Part shown: piece after piece, positions 35,865 through 46,019 of the stretch
Layout: each line of letters starts with the position of its first letter
Position numbering within the stretch: position 1 is the first letter of the stretch
Assembly: GCA_013297885.1 (NCBI GenBank)
Contig: JAAFIR010000001.1
Span: forward strand, 124,001 to 188,000
Length of the DNA stretch: 64,000 bases
Direction of reading: 5' to 3'
Source of the DNA: Leptospirales bacterium
Lineage (GTDB): Bacteria > Spirochaetota > Leptospiria > Leptospirales > Leptospiraceae
Notes under the pieces: model-generated
Databases searched by the model: none
Told to the model about the DNA's origin: nothing
Seen by the model: the letters and a program-made list of their open reading frames with translations, nothing else
Translations under genes and position numbers: made by a program

Positions 35865-36067
35865 GCGAAACGAGATTGTAGCGAAAATCCTTTTGCTTTG
35901 AGATAATCTTTTTCATTTATAAAAGTTATCAAAAGATTGAAGCGAAAAGCTCGGTTTTTCCCACCTAATCTATTTGAACTTGGTAACATTTAGTATAGTC
36001 TTTTCCCTTACCTAACTCAAATTTGGAAAAAGGAAAGAAAGAAGGGTTTAGGTGGGAAAAATTCGCC
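35865..36067 (-). repeat. Structured intergenic repeat, copy C (expanded)
   Basis: Read on the minus strand, GGCGAA (36067-36062) starts the unit and TTCGC (35869-35865) closes it. P2 has 14-bp perfect arms (36048-36061 and 35955-35968, AAAAAGGGTGGATT-type order reversed) around a 79-nt loop, far longer than in the other copies. Then comes CCGAGC, CGCTTCAATC, P3 with CTTTTG and CAAAAG arms, GGATTTTCGCTACAATC and the closing arm. It faces copy D across about 95 bp. Confidence 0.65.
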
Positions 36068-36219
36068 TAAATTCTTTAATTTGATTTAATATAAACCCCT
36101 TCTTTTACTTAAAACTAAATAGGAATAAGCATTTTAACCATTATTATCCTGAAGGAAAAATTTAATCTTAAAAAATGAAAAATATTTGCCAAAAATTAGA
36201 TGGATAGAAAACTTTACGT

Positions 36220-37104
36220 ATGTTTCAAGGCGTATTTACAGCAATCATCACTCCTTTCAAAAATGATAAAATTGACTATCCATCCTATTTTAGAATTTTA
36301 GAAAATCAATTAAATTCTGGAGTATCCGGAGTTGTTCCATGTGGAACTACAGGTGAATCCCCTACTCTTTCACATGAAGAACATAGTGAGTTGATTCAAA
36401 AAACAGTAGAATATATTAATAATAAAATTTTAGTAATTGCAGGAACCGGCAGTAATTCCACATCAGAAGCAATTTCACTAACTGAAAAAGCTTGTAAAGA
36501 TAATGTAGATGGAATTTTATCTGTTAATCCATATTATAACAAACCCACTGCTGAGGGTCTTTTTCAACATTTTTCTGCAATTGCTAAATCTTCTTCAAAA
36601 CCTGTTATGCTATATAATATTCCTGGACGCACTTCAGTAAATTTACATCCTGAAACAATCAAAAAATTATCTGAGATTGAAAATATAAAATCCATCAAAG
36701 AAGCAACGGGAGATCTTGGACAAATGGCAAGAACCATTCTAGCAGTTGGCGAAAGAATGACTGTTCTCTCAGGAGACGATAATTTGACTTTACCACTTTT
36801 AGCAATTGGTGGAAAAGGAGTTGTTTCTGTTGTTTCCAATTTATTTCCAAAATCTTTAGTAAATATGGTTAATGAATTTCAAAAAGGAAATTTAGAACTA
36901 TCAAGAAAAATTTATTTTGATTTACTTCCAGTTTTTACTCTAGCATTTTGTGAAACAAATCCAATTCCTGTTAAAGCAGCTATGAATTGGCTAGGATATT
37001 CAGAAAATTCTTTACGGCTTCCACTTACAACACTCCAAAATTCAAGCTCAGCAGATGATTTAAAAAAACATGTATTTAGATTAAGAGATAAAGGTTATGA
37101 ATAA
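36220..37104 (+). CDS. dapA: 4-hydroxy-tetrahydrodipicolinate synthase
   Basis: 294 residues, a TIM barrel. Key motifs are [15 protein letters not shown], the Tyr-containing [15 protein letters not shown] and the Schiff-base Lys in [12 protein letters not shown]. It condenses pyruvate and aspartate semialdehyde in the lysine/diaminopimelate pathway. First gene of a long plus-strand run; its stop overlaps dapB. The 577-nt region upstream holds two structured repeats. Confidence 0.95.
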   Translation: MFQGVFTAIITPFKNDKIDYPSYFRILENQLNSGVSGVVPCGTTGESPTLSHEEHSELIQKTVEYINNKILVIAGTGSNSTSEAISLTEKACKDNVDGILSVNPYYNKPTAEGLFQHFSAIAKSSSKPVMLYNIPGRTSVNLHPETIKKLSEIENIKSIKEATGDLGQMARTILAVGERMTVLSGDDNLTLPLLAIGGKGVVSVVSNLFPKSLVNMVNEFQKGNLELSRKIYFDLLPVFTLAFCETNPIPVKAAMNWLGYSENSLRLPLTTLQNSSSADDLKKHVFRLRDKGYE

Positions 37105-37885
37105 AATTAAAATTTGCTTAGTTGGTGCTGGTGGAAGAATGGGTGTTTCAATTTCAGAAGCAATTTTAGAATCCAAAAATTCTTTCCTTTCTGCCGCAAT
37201 TGAACATTCAGACTTTTCTGGTATTGGTAAAAAAGTAGATGGTTTTGATATTGAATATTCTTCAAATCTTGAAGAAGGAATCAAAAACTCAGATGTAATT
37301 ATTGATTTTGGTTCAAGTGAAAATGCAATTAAAGTTTTGCAAATTGCTAGTAAATTCAAAAAACCCCTAGTAATTGGTGTAACTGGTTTAAAAGATGAAT
37401 TTATTTATTTATTAAAAAATGAAAGTTTACAATTTCCTATATTACAATCTGCTAATATGTCAATTGGAGTAAATTTATTATTCAAACTTGTTGAGCTTGG
37501 TGCAAAAGTTATTGGTGAAAATTTTGATATTGAAATTTTAGATATTCATCATCGCCACAAAAAAGATTCACCTTCTGGAACTGCCAGAGAATTAAAAAAT
37601 ATTTTACTTAAAACTCTTTTAAGAAATGAAGAAAATGTGATTTATGGAAGACATGGAGATGATTACAAAGAAAGAAAAAATTCTGAAATTGCAATTCACT
37701 CTATGAGAGCTGGTGAAGTTGTTGGTGACCATACAGTTCATTTTTTCTCTGCTGATGAAAGAATTGAAATTTCCCACAAAGCTCTTCATAGAAAAACTTT
37801 TGCAGTTGGATCAGTTAAAGCAGCAGAATTTTTAGTAAACCAAAAGATGGGTCTTTATTCAATGTTTGATGTATTAGGACTTTGA
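37097..37885 (+). CDS. dapB: 4-hydroxy-tetrahydrodipicolinate reductase
   Basis: 262 residues. The NAD(P)-binding start is [11 protein letters not shown] and the catalytic region [17 protein letters not shown]. The C-terminus contains [29 protein letters not shown], a strong family marker. It reduces the product of DapA. The 8-nt overlap with dapA indicates coupling. Confidence 0.95.
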   Translation: MNKIKICLVGAGGRMGVSISEAILESKNSFLSAAIEHSDFSGIGKKVDGFDIEYSSNLEEGIKNSDVIIDFGSSENAIKVLQIASKFKKPLVIGVTGLKDEFIYLLKNESLQFPILQSANMSIGVNLLFKLVELGAKVIGENFDIEILDIHHRHKKDSPSGTARELKNILLKTLLRNEENVIYGRHGDDYKERKNSEIAIHSMRAGEVVGDHTVHFFSADERIEISHKALHRKTFAVGSVKAAEFLVNQKMGLYSMFDVLGL

Positions 37886-37889
37886 GATT

Positions 37890-38678
37890 TTGGATGAAAT
37901 TATAAGCCAATTTAACTTTGATTTTAACAATCTTTCACCAACTCTTGTAATATTAGATATATTAATTACAAGTTTTATTTTTTTTAAAATTTATGTAATG
38001 CTTCGTCAATCCAAAGGTCTCCAATTAATTATTGGAGTTGGTTTTTTTTATGTACTCGGACTTATTGCAAGTTATTTTCAATTAGAACTATTAGATTGGT
38101 TAATTTCAAATATCAAACCAGCACTAGTATTTGTTATTATCATCCTGCTACAACCTGAACTTAGAAGAAATTTAACTGAACTAACAAAAATTAGATTTAT
38201 AAATTATTTTATTATTAAACCAAGTATTGAATTAGATGAAATTATTGAATCTGTAAAACTAATGAGTATGGAAAAAACAGGCTCTATAATTGTATTTGCA
38301 AAAGACATTAGTCTAAAAAGTATTATTGAACAATCTGTTCAAGTTGATGCAGTTATTTCATCTAGTTTAATTTTAACAATATTTAAAAAAAATTCAGTGC
38401 TTCATGATGGTGCAATTATTATTGAACAAAATAGAATTGCATCAGCTTCTTCCTATTTACCAATGAGTAATAGTTTAGGTAATTCAGCACTAGGAGCAAG
38501 GCATAGATCAGCTCTTGGACTTGCAGAAGAAACAGATGCAGTTGTTTTAGTTACAAGTGAAGAAACAGGTGAAATATCAATATGTCAGGATGGAAATTTA
38601 ATTCATCCTGTGAAAATATTTGAATTAAAAAATCAACTTCTGAAATTTTTAAAAGAAAAAAAGAGTAATAAAAAATGA
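37890..38678 (+). CDS. cdaA: Diadenylate cyclase CdaA (c-di-AMP synthase)
   Basis: 262 residues from a TTG start. Three membrane helices occupy residues 20-100. The DAC catalytic domain has LHDGAIIIEQNRI (DGA motif) and GARHRSALGLAEETDAVVLV (RHR motif). It makes c-di-AMP, which commonly controls potassium and turgor. It is followed at once by the YbbR-type regulator, the usual cdaA-cdaR arrangement, and preceded by dap genes where other bacteria often place glmM nearby. Confidence 0.93.
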   Translation: MDEIISQFNFDFNNLSPTLVILDILITSFIFFKIYVMLRQSKGLQLIIGVGFFYVLGLIASYFQLELLDWLISNIKPALVFVIIILLQPELRRNLTELTKIRFINYFIIKPSIELDEIIESVKLMSMEKTGSIIVFAKDISLKSIIEQSVQVDAVISSSLILTIFKKNSVLHDGAIIIEQNRIASASSYLPMSNSLGNSALGARHRSALGLAEETDAVVLVTSEETGEISICQDGNLIHPVKIFELKNQLLKFLKEKKSNKK

Positions 38679-39697
38679 GAAGAATTTTTGATTTATGGCA
38701 AGCAAAACTCGGTTCAATCATTCTTGCGATTATTTTATATATCAATTTACAAAATTCAAAAATCCTAGTAAAAAATTTTTTTATTCCAATAGAATATCCA
38801 AAGTTATCAAATAATCTGTATTATGCAAAAAATTCAGAAAAAAATTTTCTAATAAAATTAGAAGGATCTAAAGATTTAGTCAATTATCATTCTCAATTTT
38901 TAAAAGCAGTAATTGATATAAATGATTTACAAGTTGGTGATAATTTAGTAGAAGTAAAAAAAATTTATAATCTTCCTAATTCTGGAATAAAACTAACTAA
39001 ACTCGGGCAGAAAATTCCAATTACAATAGATACTTTGATTTCAAAAACAATTCCAGTAGAGATTAATTTTGAAGAAGAACCCCAAATTGGTTTTCTAAAA
39101 AGTAATCATTTAATTAAACCTCAAGTAATTACACTTTCTGGACCTAAACAAGTTATTGAAAAATTTAACAAATTTACTTTAAATCCAGTTTCCATTAAAG
39201 ATGTTACTGAAGGATTTACTAAAAATATTCGTATTCCAGAATTACCAAAAAATACAACTATCTTAGAAAATTTTAAAGAGTTTACTTTAAGAGTGAACAT
39301 CATAAAAGATTTATCAACTATGGGTGAACAATTAATAGTTCAAATTCCAGTAAAGTGTGATGGTCTTGATACAAGCCTGGATGCAGATTTATCAGTTGAT
39401 GAAATTTCATTAAAATTCTCATCTACTGTAAAATTTAATAGTTTGCAAGTAATTCAAGGACTTCAAGCTTTTATATCTTGTAATTATTCTTATGATAAAA
39501 AGCAAAAAAAAATTCTTCCTAGTGCTACTCCAAATTTAGCAAAAGTTAGAATTCAAAAATCTAATGAATTAAAAAATATTGAAATACTTGGAATATCACC
39601 TGAAAAAATATTAGTTAGTTATAAATTAAAACCTGGTTTAGAAGAAAAAAAAGAAACTGATGAAATTTCTCCTGAAAATTTGGATGAAAAGAAATGA
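38675..39697 (+). CDS. YbbR-domain protein (CdaR-like)
   Basis: 340 residues with one N-terminal membrane helix (KLGSIILAIILYINLQ) and extracytoplasmic YbbR repeats (VITLSGPKQVIEKF, KLGQKIPITID, SVDEISLKFSSTV). By family knowledge it binds and modulates CdaA. The ATGA overlap with cdaA and acpS shows operon coupling. The C-terminal tail is Glu/Lys-rich. Confidence 0.85.
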   Translation: MRRIFDLWQAKLGSIILAIILYINLQNSKILVKNFFIPIEYPKLSNNLYYAKNSEKNFLIKLEGSKDLVNYHSQFLKAVIDINDLQVGDNLVEVKKIYNLPNSGIKLTKLGQKIPITIDTLISKTIPVEINFEEEPQIGFLKSNHLIKPQVITLSGPKQVIEKFNKFTLNPVSIKDVTEGFTKNIRIPELPKNTTILENFKEFTLRVNIIKDLSTMGEQLIVQIPVKCDGLDTSLDADLSVDEISLKFSSTVKFNSLQVIQGLQAFISCNYSYDKKQKKILPSATPNLAKVRIQKSNELKNIEILGISPEKILVSYKLKPGLEEKKETDEISPENLDEKK

Positions 39698-40074
39698 ATA
39701 TCTCAGTTGGAAATGATATTGTAGAAAATTATAGAATTAAAGAAGCATTTGAAAAATTCGGCGATAAATTTTTGCAAAAAGTTTTTACTAAAGAAGAAAT
39801 TGAATATGCACTTTCAAAACCAAACCCAATCCCTTTTTTAAGTGGTAGATTTGCTTGTAAAGAAGCCTTTATAAAAGCGATTTGTTTAGAAAATGGAATA
39901 GTTTTGGATTTTAAGGAAATCGAGTTAAAAGGAAATTTTTTTGGAAAAAAAAATATTGCTCTTTCAGGCAAGTCAAAAGAAATATTTATTGAAAAAGGTT
40001 TTGATGAAATTTCTGTATCAATTTCACATACAGATAATTTCGCAACTGCAGTTGTTATTTTATTTAAAAAGTAG
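39694..40074 (+). CDS. acpS: Holo-[acyl-carrier-protein] synthase
   Basis: 126 residues. The start VGNDIVENYRI supplies the metal-binding Asp, and LSGRFACKEAFIKAI the Glu and Lys. VSISHTDNFATAVVIL is the conserved end. It transfers 4'-phosphopantetheine from CoA to apo-ACP. It overlaps the YbbR gene by 4 nt. Confidence 0.93.
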   Translation: MNISVGNDIVENYRIKEAFEKFGDKFLQKVFTKEEIEYALSKPNPIPFLSGRFACKEAFIKAICLENGIVLDFKEIELKGNFFGKKNIALSGKSKEIFIEKGFDEISVSISHTDNFATAVVILFKK

Positions 40075-40079
40075 GTTTT

Positions 40080-40301
40080 ATGATTAGTCAAGAAATGAAA
40101 GATTTACTTGGTTTTTATGACCAGGGGTTAAAGCTTTATAAAGAAGCAAAATTTGAAGAAGCACTAGATTCTTTTAAAAAAGGTTTAGAAAAAAAACCAG
40201 GTGATGGTCCTTCTGAAATGTACATAAAAAGATGTAAAGAATTTATTCAAACTCCACCTCCAAAAGATTGGGATGGTGTTTATGTGATGAAAACAAAGTA
40301 G
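40080..40301 (+). CDS. Small TPR protein with a cyclase-type C-terminal tail
   Basis: 73 residues with one to two TPR units (FYDQGLKLYKEAKFEEALDSFKKGL) and an ending FIQTPPPKDWDGVYVMKTK. The same ending (FIQTPPSPDWDGVEIFEIK) closes the adenylate cyclase at 61183-63297. In that class of cyclases this TPR-plus-DWDGV region is a common tail. This protein looks like the tail on its own. It lies between acpS and the bactofilin gene, 5 nt from each. Confidence 0.6.
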   Translation: MISQEMKDLLGFYDQGLKLYKEAKFEEALDSFKKGLEKKPGDGPSEMYIKRCKEFIQTPPPKDWDGVYVMKTK

Positions 40302-40306
40302 GAATT

Positions 40307-40672
40307 ATGATTAAAAAAAATATACAAAATCAATTTACGGATTATGGAACTATTTCAACAATTTTGGGAAAAGGAACTTATTTTAATGGAACATTAAGTT
40401 TTAAAAAACCATTACAAGTTTCTGGTGAATTTGAAGGTGAAATTATTTCTGAGGGTTTTTTATTTATTTCAGAAGGTGCAATTGTTAAAGCGAATATTAA
40501 AGCTAACACTGTAGTTGTTGCAGGACATGTTACTGGTAATGTAGTAGCTTTAGAAAGATTAGAAATGCAGACAACAGGTAAAGTTGTTGGTAATATTAAA
40601 ACAGCAAAACTTCAAATTGCAGATGGTGTAATTTTTGATGGAAGTTGTGAGATGATTCAAAAGGCAAATTAA
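40307..40672 (+). CDS. Bactofilin
   Basis: The start at 40307 (MIKKNIQNQF) is chosen over the ATG at 40268 that overlaps the previous gene, because AGGAATT precedes it. The 121 residues form the right-handed beta-helix typical of bactofilins (STILGKGTYFNGTLSFKKPLQVSGEFEGEI, VVVAGHVTGNVVALERLEMQTTGKVVGNIKT over about residues 15-105). Bactofilins polymerise into cytoskeletal filaments linked to cell shape and peptidoglycan enzymes. Confidence 0.92.
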   Translation: MIKKNIQNQFTDYGTISTILGKGTYFNGTLSFKKPLQVSGEFEGEIISEGFLFISEGAIVKANIKANTVVVAGHVTGNVVALERLEMQTTGKVVGNIKTAKLQIADGVIFDGSCEMIQKAN

Positions 40673-40675
40673 AAT

Positions 40676-42499
40676 TTGGAAAATTTTTTAGAGATAGCTT
40701 TTAATTCAACTTCATCTGGGATTATTTTCTGGAATGAAGAGGGAAAAATTATTTCAATAAATAATTCAGCTAAAAATCACACATCATTAAATGACTTAGA
40801 TAATGTTTTAAAATTTTTATCTCAGTTCGATAAAAACTTAAATGAATCAATTAAGTTTAAAAAAGAAAATTTTGTTTTATTTCAACCTGAGAAATCCTTA
40901 AAGTATGTGACACAAGTTCTTGGAGTTCACTCAGATAAAATTATTTTTCAAACTATTACAACATCATTTGAAAATAGTTCAAAAGATTTAAATCAAAAAG
41001 AATTAGATATCTTAATTGATGATTTAAGAAACCAAAAAAGATTTTTAACAGATCGAGAATCAAATTTAAAACTTCAAAATGCTGTTCTACTTCAACTAGC
41101 TAAGTCTAGTATTTTTGATCATGGTGATTTAGATAATGCTTTAAAAAAAATTACTTCTGCTGCGACTGTTACATTAGATTGTGATAGAAGCTCTGTCTGG
41201 TTTTTTAATGAAAATAAAACAAACTTACAACAAGCTATTTTATTTGATAAAAATTCATATGAGTATGAAGATGGAAAAGTTTTAAATCTAAAAGACTACC
41301 CAAATTATTTTAATGCACTTTACCAAGAAAGAATTATATCTGTTAAAGATGCTCATACTGATTCTTCAACCTCTGAATTTTCTGAAAACTATTTAGCACC
41401 ACTAAATATTTATTCATTACTTGATGCTCCCATTCGTGTAGAAGGAAAAATGATAGGTGTTATTTGTAATGAAACTGTTGGATATAAAAAAAATTGGTCT
41501 TTAGAAGAAGAAGCATTTGCTAGTTCTCTTGCAGATTTAATTACTAGAACACTTGATTCAAGAGATAGAAATTTAGCTAAAGAAGAATTAAAAAAAGCAA
41601 ATGAAGAATTAGAACAAAGAGTAATAGAAAGAACAAAAGAGCTTCAAGAAAAAATGAATGAAGTTGTTAAATTAAAAAAACAACAAGATGGAGATTATTT
41701 TTTAACCACATTAATTCTAAATCCACTTTGTATTGACCTAAACTCTTCTAAAATTTTAAAAACCGAATATTACGTAGAACAAAAAAAACAATTTGAATTC
41801 CACAATAATACTCATGGTCTTGGTGGTGATATAATTATTTGTGGAAATTTGAAATTTTGGGAAGCTAATTCCAAGTTTTTATTCTTTATAAATGCAGATG
41901 CAATGGGAAAATCTATGCAAGGTGCTGGTGGAGCTATTGTTCTTGGTTCAGTGATGAATAATATTTTAGCAAATTCAGCAAGAAAAAATAAAGTTCTTCA
42001 AATTAGTCCAGAGGAATGGTTACAACAAACATATGTTGAACTCCATTCAGTATTTTTAGCATTTTATGGAACAATGTTAATCTCAGCTTGTTTTGGATTA
42101 ATTAATGAAAAAACAGGAGAAATGTTTTATTTAAATGCTGAACATCCTCCAATTATTTTATATAGAGATGGTATTGCTGAATTTACTCATGAAGAAACTA
42201 ATCTTCAAAAATTAGGTTCTGATTTTGCTAAAAAAAATAAACCTGAAATTAAAAAATTTTTACTTATGAAAAATGATATTTTATTTATTGGATCTGATGG
42301 AAAAGATGATTTATTAATTTATGATAAAAATAATAAAAAAGAAATGAGTAATGATATAAGTATATTTTTAAATATTGTAAAAAGTTCTAATGGAAAATTA
42401 AATTTAATTGTTTCTGAATTAAAAAAAACAGGTGAATTAACTGACGATTTATCAATATTAAAAATAGAATTTTTCTCAAATGAAATAATTGATACATAA
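40676..42499 (+). CDS. PAS/GAF-SpoIIE type PP2C phosphatase
   Basis: 607 residues from a TTG start 3 nt after bactofilin. Residues 1-110 resemble PAS (STSSGIIFWNEEGKIISINNSA). Residues about 130-300 are a GAF domain (SAATVTLDCDRSSVWFFNE, DAPIRVEGKMIGVICNETVGY). A coiled coil (305-345) leads to a SpoIIE-type phosphatase domain with GLGGDIIICGN, NADAMGKSMQGAGGAIVLGS and LNAEHPPIILYRDG. Such proteins dephosphorylate anti-sigma-factor antagonists; no such target is adjacent. Confidence 0.85.
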   Translation: MENFLEIAFNSTSSGIIFWNEEGKIISINNSAKNHTSLNDLDNVLKFLSQFDKNLNESIKFKKENFVLFQPEKSLKYVTQVLGVHSDKIIFQTITTSFENSSKDLNQKELDILIDDLRNQKRFLTDRESNLKLQNAVLLQLAKSSIFDHGDLDNALKKITSAATVTLDCDRSSVWFFNENKTNLQQAILFDKNSYEYEDGKVLNLKDYPNYFNALYQERIISVKDAHTDSSTSEFSENYLAPLNIYSLLDAPIRVEGKMIGVICNETVGYKKNWSLEEEAFASSLADLITRTLDSRDRNLAKEELKKANEELEQRVIERTKELQEKMNEVVKLKKQQDGDYFLTTLILNPLCIDLNSSKILKTEYYVEQKKQFEFHNNTHGLGGDIIICGNLKFWEANSKFLFFINADAMGKSMQGAGGAIVLGSVMNNILANSARKNKVLQISPEEWLQQTYVELHSVFLAFYGTMLISACFGLINEKTGEMFYLNAEHPPIILYRDGIAEFTHEETNLQKLGSDFAKKNKPEIKKFLLMKNDILFIGSDGKDDLLIYDKNNKKEMSNDISIFLNIVKSSNGKLNLIVSELKKTGELTDDLSILKIEFFSNEIIDT

Positions 42500-42510
42500 A
42501 AAAAACATCT

Positions 42511-42526
42511 TGGCATAGATTTTGAT
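42511..42526 (+). promoter_or_regulatory. Sigma-54-like promoter site
   Basis: TGGCATAGATTTTGAT matches the -24/-12 layout TGGCAC-N5-TTGCW, with the right spacing. It differs at the C before the -12 position (TTGAT instead of TTGCT) and at the sixth base. It stands 34 nt before the LptA-like gene, which leads into lptB-rpoN-ntrYX. Confidence 0.35.
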
Positions 42527-42559
42527 TGTCTAGCAAATTTCAAAAAAAATGATAGTTAC

Positions 42560-43867
42560 ATGAAGAAAATTCTCTTTTTCTTACTAACTATTTTTTCAAT
42601 TCAATCAAATAAATATTACCCAGATTTACTTTTATATGAATCTGAAGAATTAATAAAATTTAATACAGACAAAGCAGATAAAAAAAAGAAATCAAAAATT
42701 CCTACAAATTGGGGTGGTAGTACTCTTTCCCAAGAAACAAAAAATATTGATGGATTAGATCAAACAGTATATTCACTTTCAGGTGGTGCTTGGATTGAAC
42801 ACAAAAAAGTGAAACTAACTGCAAGTAAAATTGAAATTCTTGGACAAGATGCTTATAAAGGATTTTTAACAGGGCAAACTAAAGTTGAAGATTCAGAAAA
42901 TGGAATCAATATAAGTTCAAGTAATGGAACTTATGATAAATTTTCTGAAACAATTTTATTAAATGGGAAAACTAGATTTTATTATAAAGATAAAAAAAAT
43001 CAAATTACTAAAATATCTTGTCCAAATCTTTCAAGAAATATGTCTGAAAACATTACTTATTTTTCAAATGGAGTTATAATTGAAAATTCTGATTTTACAA
43101 TTTATTCAAATTCAGCAAAGTTTATTGAAAAGGAAAAACTTTTGGAATTAGAAGAAAAACCATTTATTTTTTCAAAAGATAGTTTTATTATTGGTGAAAG
43201 AGCAAGTCATAAGTTAAATGATAAAATAACTGAAATTGAAGGAACAGCTTTTGTTATAAGACAAAGTTTAGAAAATAAAAAAGATTCTGAAGAAAAAGAG
43301 AAAGTAATAACTTATTTAACAGGTGATAAAATAATTTCAATTGATAATGAAGAACCTTCAACTGGTTTATATGGATCTGCAAAACTTTTTAGAAAAAATT
43401 TAGAGTTTAGTTCAAACTACATAAAATCAATTGGTAAATCAGGTGAAAAAATTATAGCAAAAGAAAATGTAGAAATTTTTGATAAAGATAATCATTCTAA
43501 AATGAGTGGTGAAACTTTAGAATACAATAAAGAAAAAAATTACACACATTTAACAGATAATTCAAAAATAGAGTTTTTATCAAAAGACAATGAAGAAGTT
43601 CAATCAACTTTAACTGCAGTAGAAATAGAAAGATTTGGAAATTTAAAAGAACTTGTATCAAGAGGAGATGTAGAAATCAACTCCGACAAAGCTATATTAA
43701 ACGGAGAATTTGCTACATATTTTGAAGAATCTGAAAAATTAGTTTTAGAAGGAAATCCAAGTATATCAAGAGATAAAAAAAAAATTTATTGTGGAAGAAT
43801 AATATTATACCCTAAGAAAAATAAAATTTTATTAACAGATGGCCTTAATGCGAGTAAAAAAAAATGA
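42560..43867 (+). CDS. LptA/OstA-like LPS transport protein
   Basis: 435 residues with signal peptide [16 protein letters not shown]. The body is a repeating beta-jellyroll of the OstA/LptA type: [49 protein letters not shown] and [13 protein letters not shown] show the periodic pattern. It is about twice the length of E. coli LptA, as in other spirochaetes. It should bridge LPS across the periplasm with LptB, whose gene overlaps its stop. Confidence 0.8.
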   Translation: MKKILFFLLTIFSIQSNKYYPDLLLYESEELIKFNTDKADKKKKSKIPTNWGGSTLSQETKNIDGLDQTVYSLSGGAWIEHKKVKLTASKIEILGQDAYKGFLTGQTKVEDSENGINISSSNGTYDKFSETILLNGKTRFYYKDKKNQITKISCPNLSRNMSENITYFSNGVIIENSDFTIYSNSAKFIEKEKLLELEEKPFIFSKDSFIIGERASHKLNDKITEIEGTAFVIRQSLENKKDSEEKEKVITYLTGDKIISIDNEEPSTGLYGSAKLFRKNLEFSSNYIKSIGKSGEKIIAKENVEIFDKDNHSKMSGETLEYNKEKNYTHLTDNSKIEFLSKDNEEVQSTLTAVEIERFGNLKELVSRGDVEINSDKAILNGEFATYFEESEKLVLEGNPSISRDKKKIYCGRIILYPKKNKILLTDGLNASKKK

Positions 43868-44592
43868 ATGAAAAAGTTTTTAAGATGCAAAACTTAGTGA
43901 AAGTTTATAATAAAAGAAAGGTTGTTAATGGAGTTAGTTTTGAAATAAAAAAAGGTGAAATTGTTGGACTATTAGGACCTAATGGAGCTGGTAAAACAAC
44001 ATCTTTTTATATGTCTGTGGGTTTTGTTAGACCAGATGAAGGAAATGTTTTTATTGACGAGGAAGATGTAACTGATTTTCCTATGTACAAAAGAGCTAGA
44101 CTTGGAATTGGTTATTTAGCACAAGAAGCATCTATATTTAGAAAACTTACAGTTGCAGAAAATTTAGAAGCTGTTCTACAAACTCTTGGAATTTCAAGAG
44201 AAGAAATTATTTCTAGAAGAGATGAATTACTTTTAGAGCTTCAAATTATGAGAGTAGCAAATCAACCAGGTTATACTTTATCTGGAGGTGAAAGAAGAAG
44301 ATGCGAAATTGCAAGGGCTTTAGCAACCAAACCAGATTTTATTTTATTAGATGAACCTTTTGCAGGTGTTGACCCTATAGCAGTGAAAGATATTCAGACA
44401 GTAATTAAAAGTTTAAGAGAAAGAGGTCTAGGAATTTTAATAACTGATCATAATGTTCGAGAAACACTTAAAATAACTGATAGAGCTTATATAATGTATT
44501 CAGGTCAAATTTTAATTTCCGGAACAGCAAATGATTTAGTGAATGATCCAGAAACTAGGCGAATTTATTTAGGTGAGGATTTTACACTTTGA
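43864..44592 (+). CDS. lptB: LPS export ABC transporter ATPase
   Basis: 242 residues. Walker A is GPNGAGKTT, the signature [15 protein letters not shown] and Walker [14 protein letters not shown], followed by [10 protein letters not shown]. The [17 protein letters not shown] motif is typical of LptB. It drives LPS extraction with LptFG, which are elsewhere. It overlaps the LptA-like gene by 4 nt and rpoN by 4 nt, the classic lptB-rpoN order. Confidence 0.94.
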   Translation: MNEKVFKMQNLVKVYNKRKVVNGVSFEIKKGEIVGLLGPNGAGKTTSFYMSVGFVRPDEGNVFIDEEDVTDFPMYKRARLGIGYLAQEASIFRKLTVAENLEAVLQTLGISREEIISRRDELLLELQIMRVANQPGYTLSGGERRRCEIARALATKPDFILLDEPFAGVDPIAVKDIQTVIKSLRERGLGILITDHNVRETLKITDRAYIMYSGQILISGTANDLVNDPETRRIYLGEDFTL

Positions 44593-46019
44593 ATATAAGC
44601 CAGCGACAAACACTTGTTTTAAAACAAACTCAAAAGCTTTCAATGACTACTGAGCTTAGGCAATCAATAGAACTATTGCCACTTTCAACTATAGAACTCG
44701 CTGAAAAAATAAAATCTGAATTGATTGAAAATCCTATGTTAGAAGAAATTGAAACTGGTGAAAAAAAAGAACCAGAAACTTATTCTGTATCAGAAATTAG
44801 AAATTTAGAAAAATTAGAACATCAAAAAAATACAGATATTAACTATTCAGATATTTATTCAATTGAAAAAACTAGTTATACTTATGATCAGGATGCATCT
44901 GATAGAAATCAAAAAATGATTGAATCTAGCGTAAAAAGTGAAAATTTATCTGATTACTTAATTTCACAATTTAGATTATTAGATTCAACTGATGAAGAAA
45001 TTTATATCGCTGAAATTTTAATTTCTATGATTGACGAAAAAGGTTTTATAGTTGATGATTTAGATCAAATCACTAAGGAAATGAATTTATCATTAAAAAA
45101 AACAAATTTAGTTTTAAAAAAAATTCACAATTTAGATCCAATTGGAATAGGTGCTAAAAATATTGAAGAAACATTGTTAATTCAAGCTATTATATTAAAA
45201 CCTGAAGAAGAAAATTTACACACACTAATAAAATTTCATTTTAAAGATTTAGAAAAACTTGATTATAAAAAAATCTCGAAATCTATGAAAATTTCAGAAG
45301 AAAAAGTTGAATTACTTGCAAAACAAGTTAAGAAATTAGAACCTTTTCCGGCAAACTCATTTAATCCAAAAAAAACAGATTATGTAATTCCTGATGTTGT
45401 TATAAGCGAATCAGAAGGTCAGTTTTCAATTTTTATTAATGATGAATGGATTCCAAAAATTCAAGTGAACAAAGAATATAAAGATATATTAACAAATTCT
45501 TGTACTGAAGCTGAAAAAGAATTTATTACCCCAAGAGTTAACCAAGCAAGTTGGTTAATTAAATCTATACACAATAGAAGGCAAACATTATTTAGAGTGG
45601 TAAATTCGATAATTGATTTTCAAATAGATTTTTTTAGAAAAGGAATTCAAGAGATAAAACCTTTAACTTTAAAAGAAATTGCTGATAAATTAGATTTACA
45701 TGAATCAACAATTTCAAGAATTACAACAAATAAATACGCTCAAACAACTTGGGGAATTTTGGAATTAAAATGGTTTTTTTCTTCTGGAGTCAAATCACAA
45801 GAAGGTGGAAAAGAATCTTCAAAAAAAGTACAAGATATGATTCGTAATATTATTAAAGAAGAAACAGAATCTAGTCCAATCTCTGATCAAGAAATAGTAG
45901 AAATTATTAAAGAAGCTGGAATTGATATTGCAAGAAGAACAGTTTCTAAATATAGAAAAATTTTAAGAATTCCATCTTCTTCACAAAGAAAAAAAGTTAA
46001 GGAGTTAAAATCAAATTAA
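44589..46019 (+). CDS. rpoN: RNA polymerase sigma-54 factor
   Basis: 476 residues from a TTG start overlapping the lptB stop codon. Region I is Gln/Leu-rich ([28 protein letters not shown]). The RpoN box is [20 protein letters not shown] and the core-binding domain precedes a helix-turn-helix ([16 protein letters not shown]). It directs transcription from -24/-12 promoters with an activator such as the NtrX-like protein encoded 3 kb downstream. Confidence 0.95.
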   Translation: MNISQRQTLVLKQTQKLSMTTELRQSIELLPLSTIELAEKIKSELIENPMLEEIETGEKKEPETYSVSEIRNLEKLEHQKNTDINYSDIYSIEKTSYTYDQDASDRNQKMIESSVKSENLSDYLISQFRLLDSTDEEIYIAEILISMIDEKGFIVDDLDQITKEMNLSLKKTNLVLKKIHNLDPIGIGAKNIEETLLIQAIILKPEEENLHTLIKFHFKDLEKLDYKKISKSMKISEEKVELLAKQVKKLEPFPANSFNPKKTDYVIPDVVISESEGQFSIFINDEWIPKIQVNKEYKDILTNSCTEAEKEFITPRVNQASWLIKSIHNRRQTLFRVVNSIIDFQIDFFRKGIQEIKPLTLKEIADKLDLHESTISRITTNKYAQTTWGILELKWFFSSGVKSQEGGKESSKKVQDMIRNIIKEETESSPISDQEIVEIIKEAGIDIARRTVSKYRKILRIPSSSQRKKVKELKSN

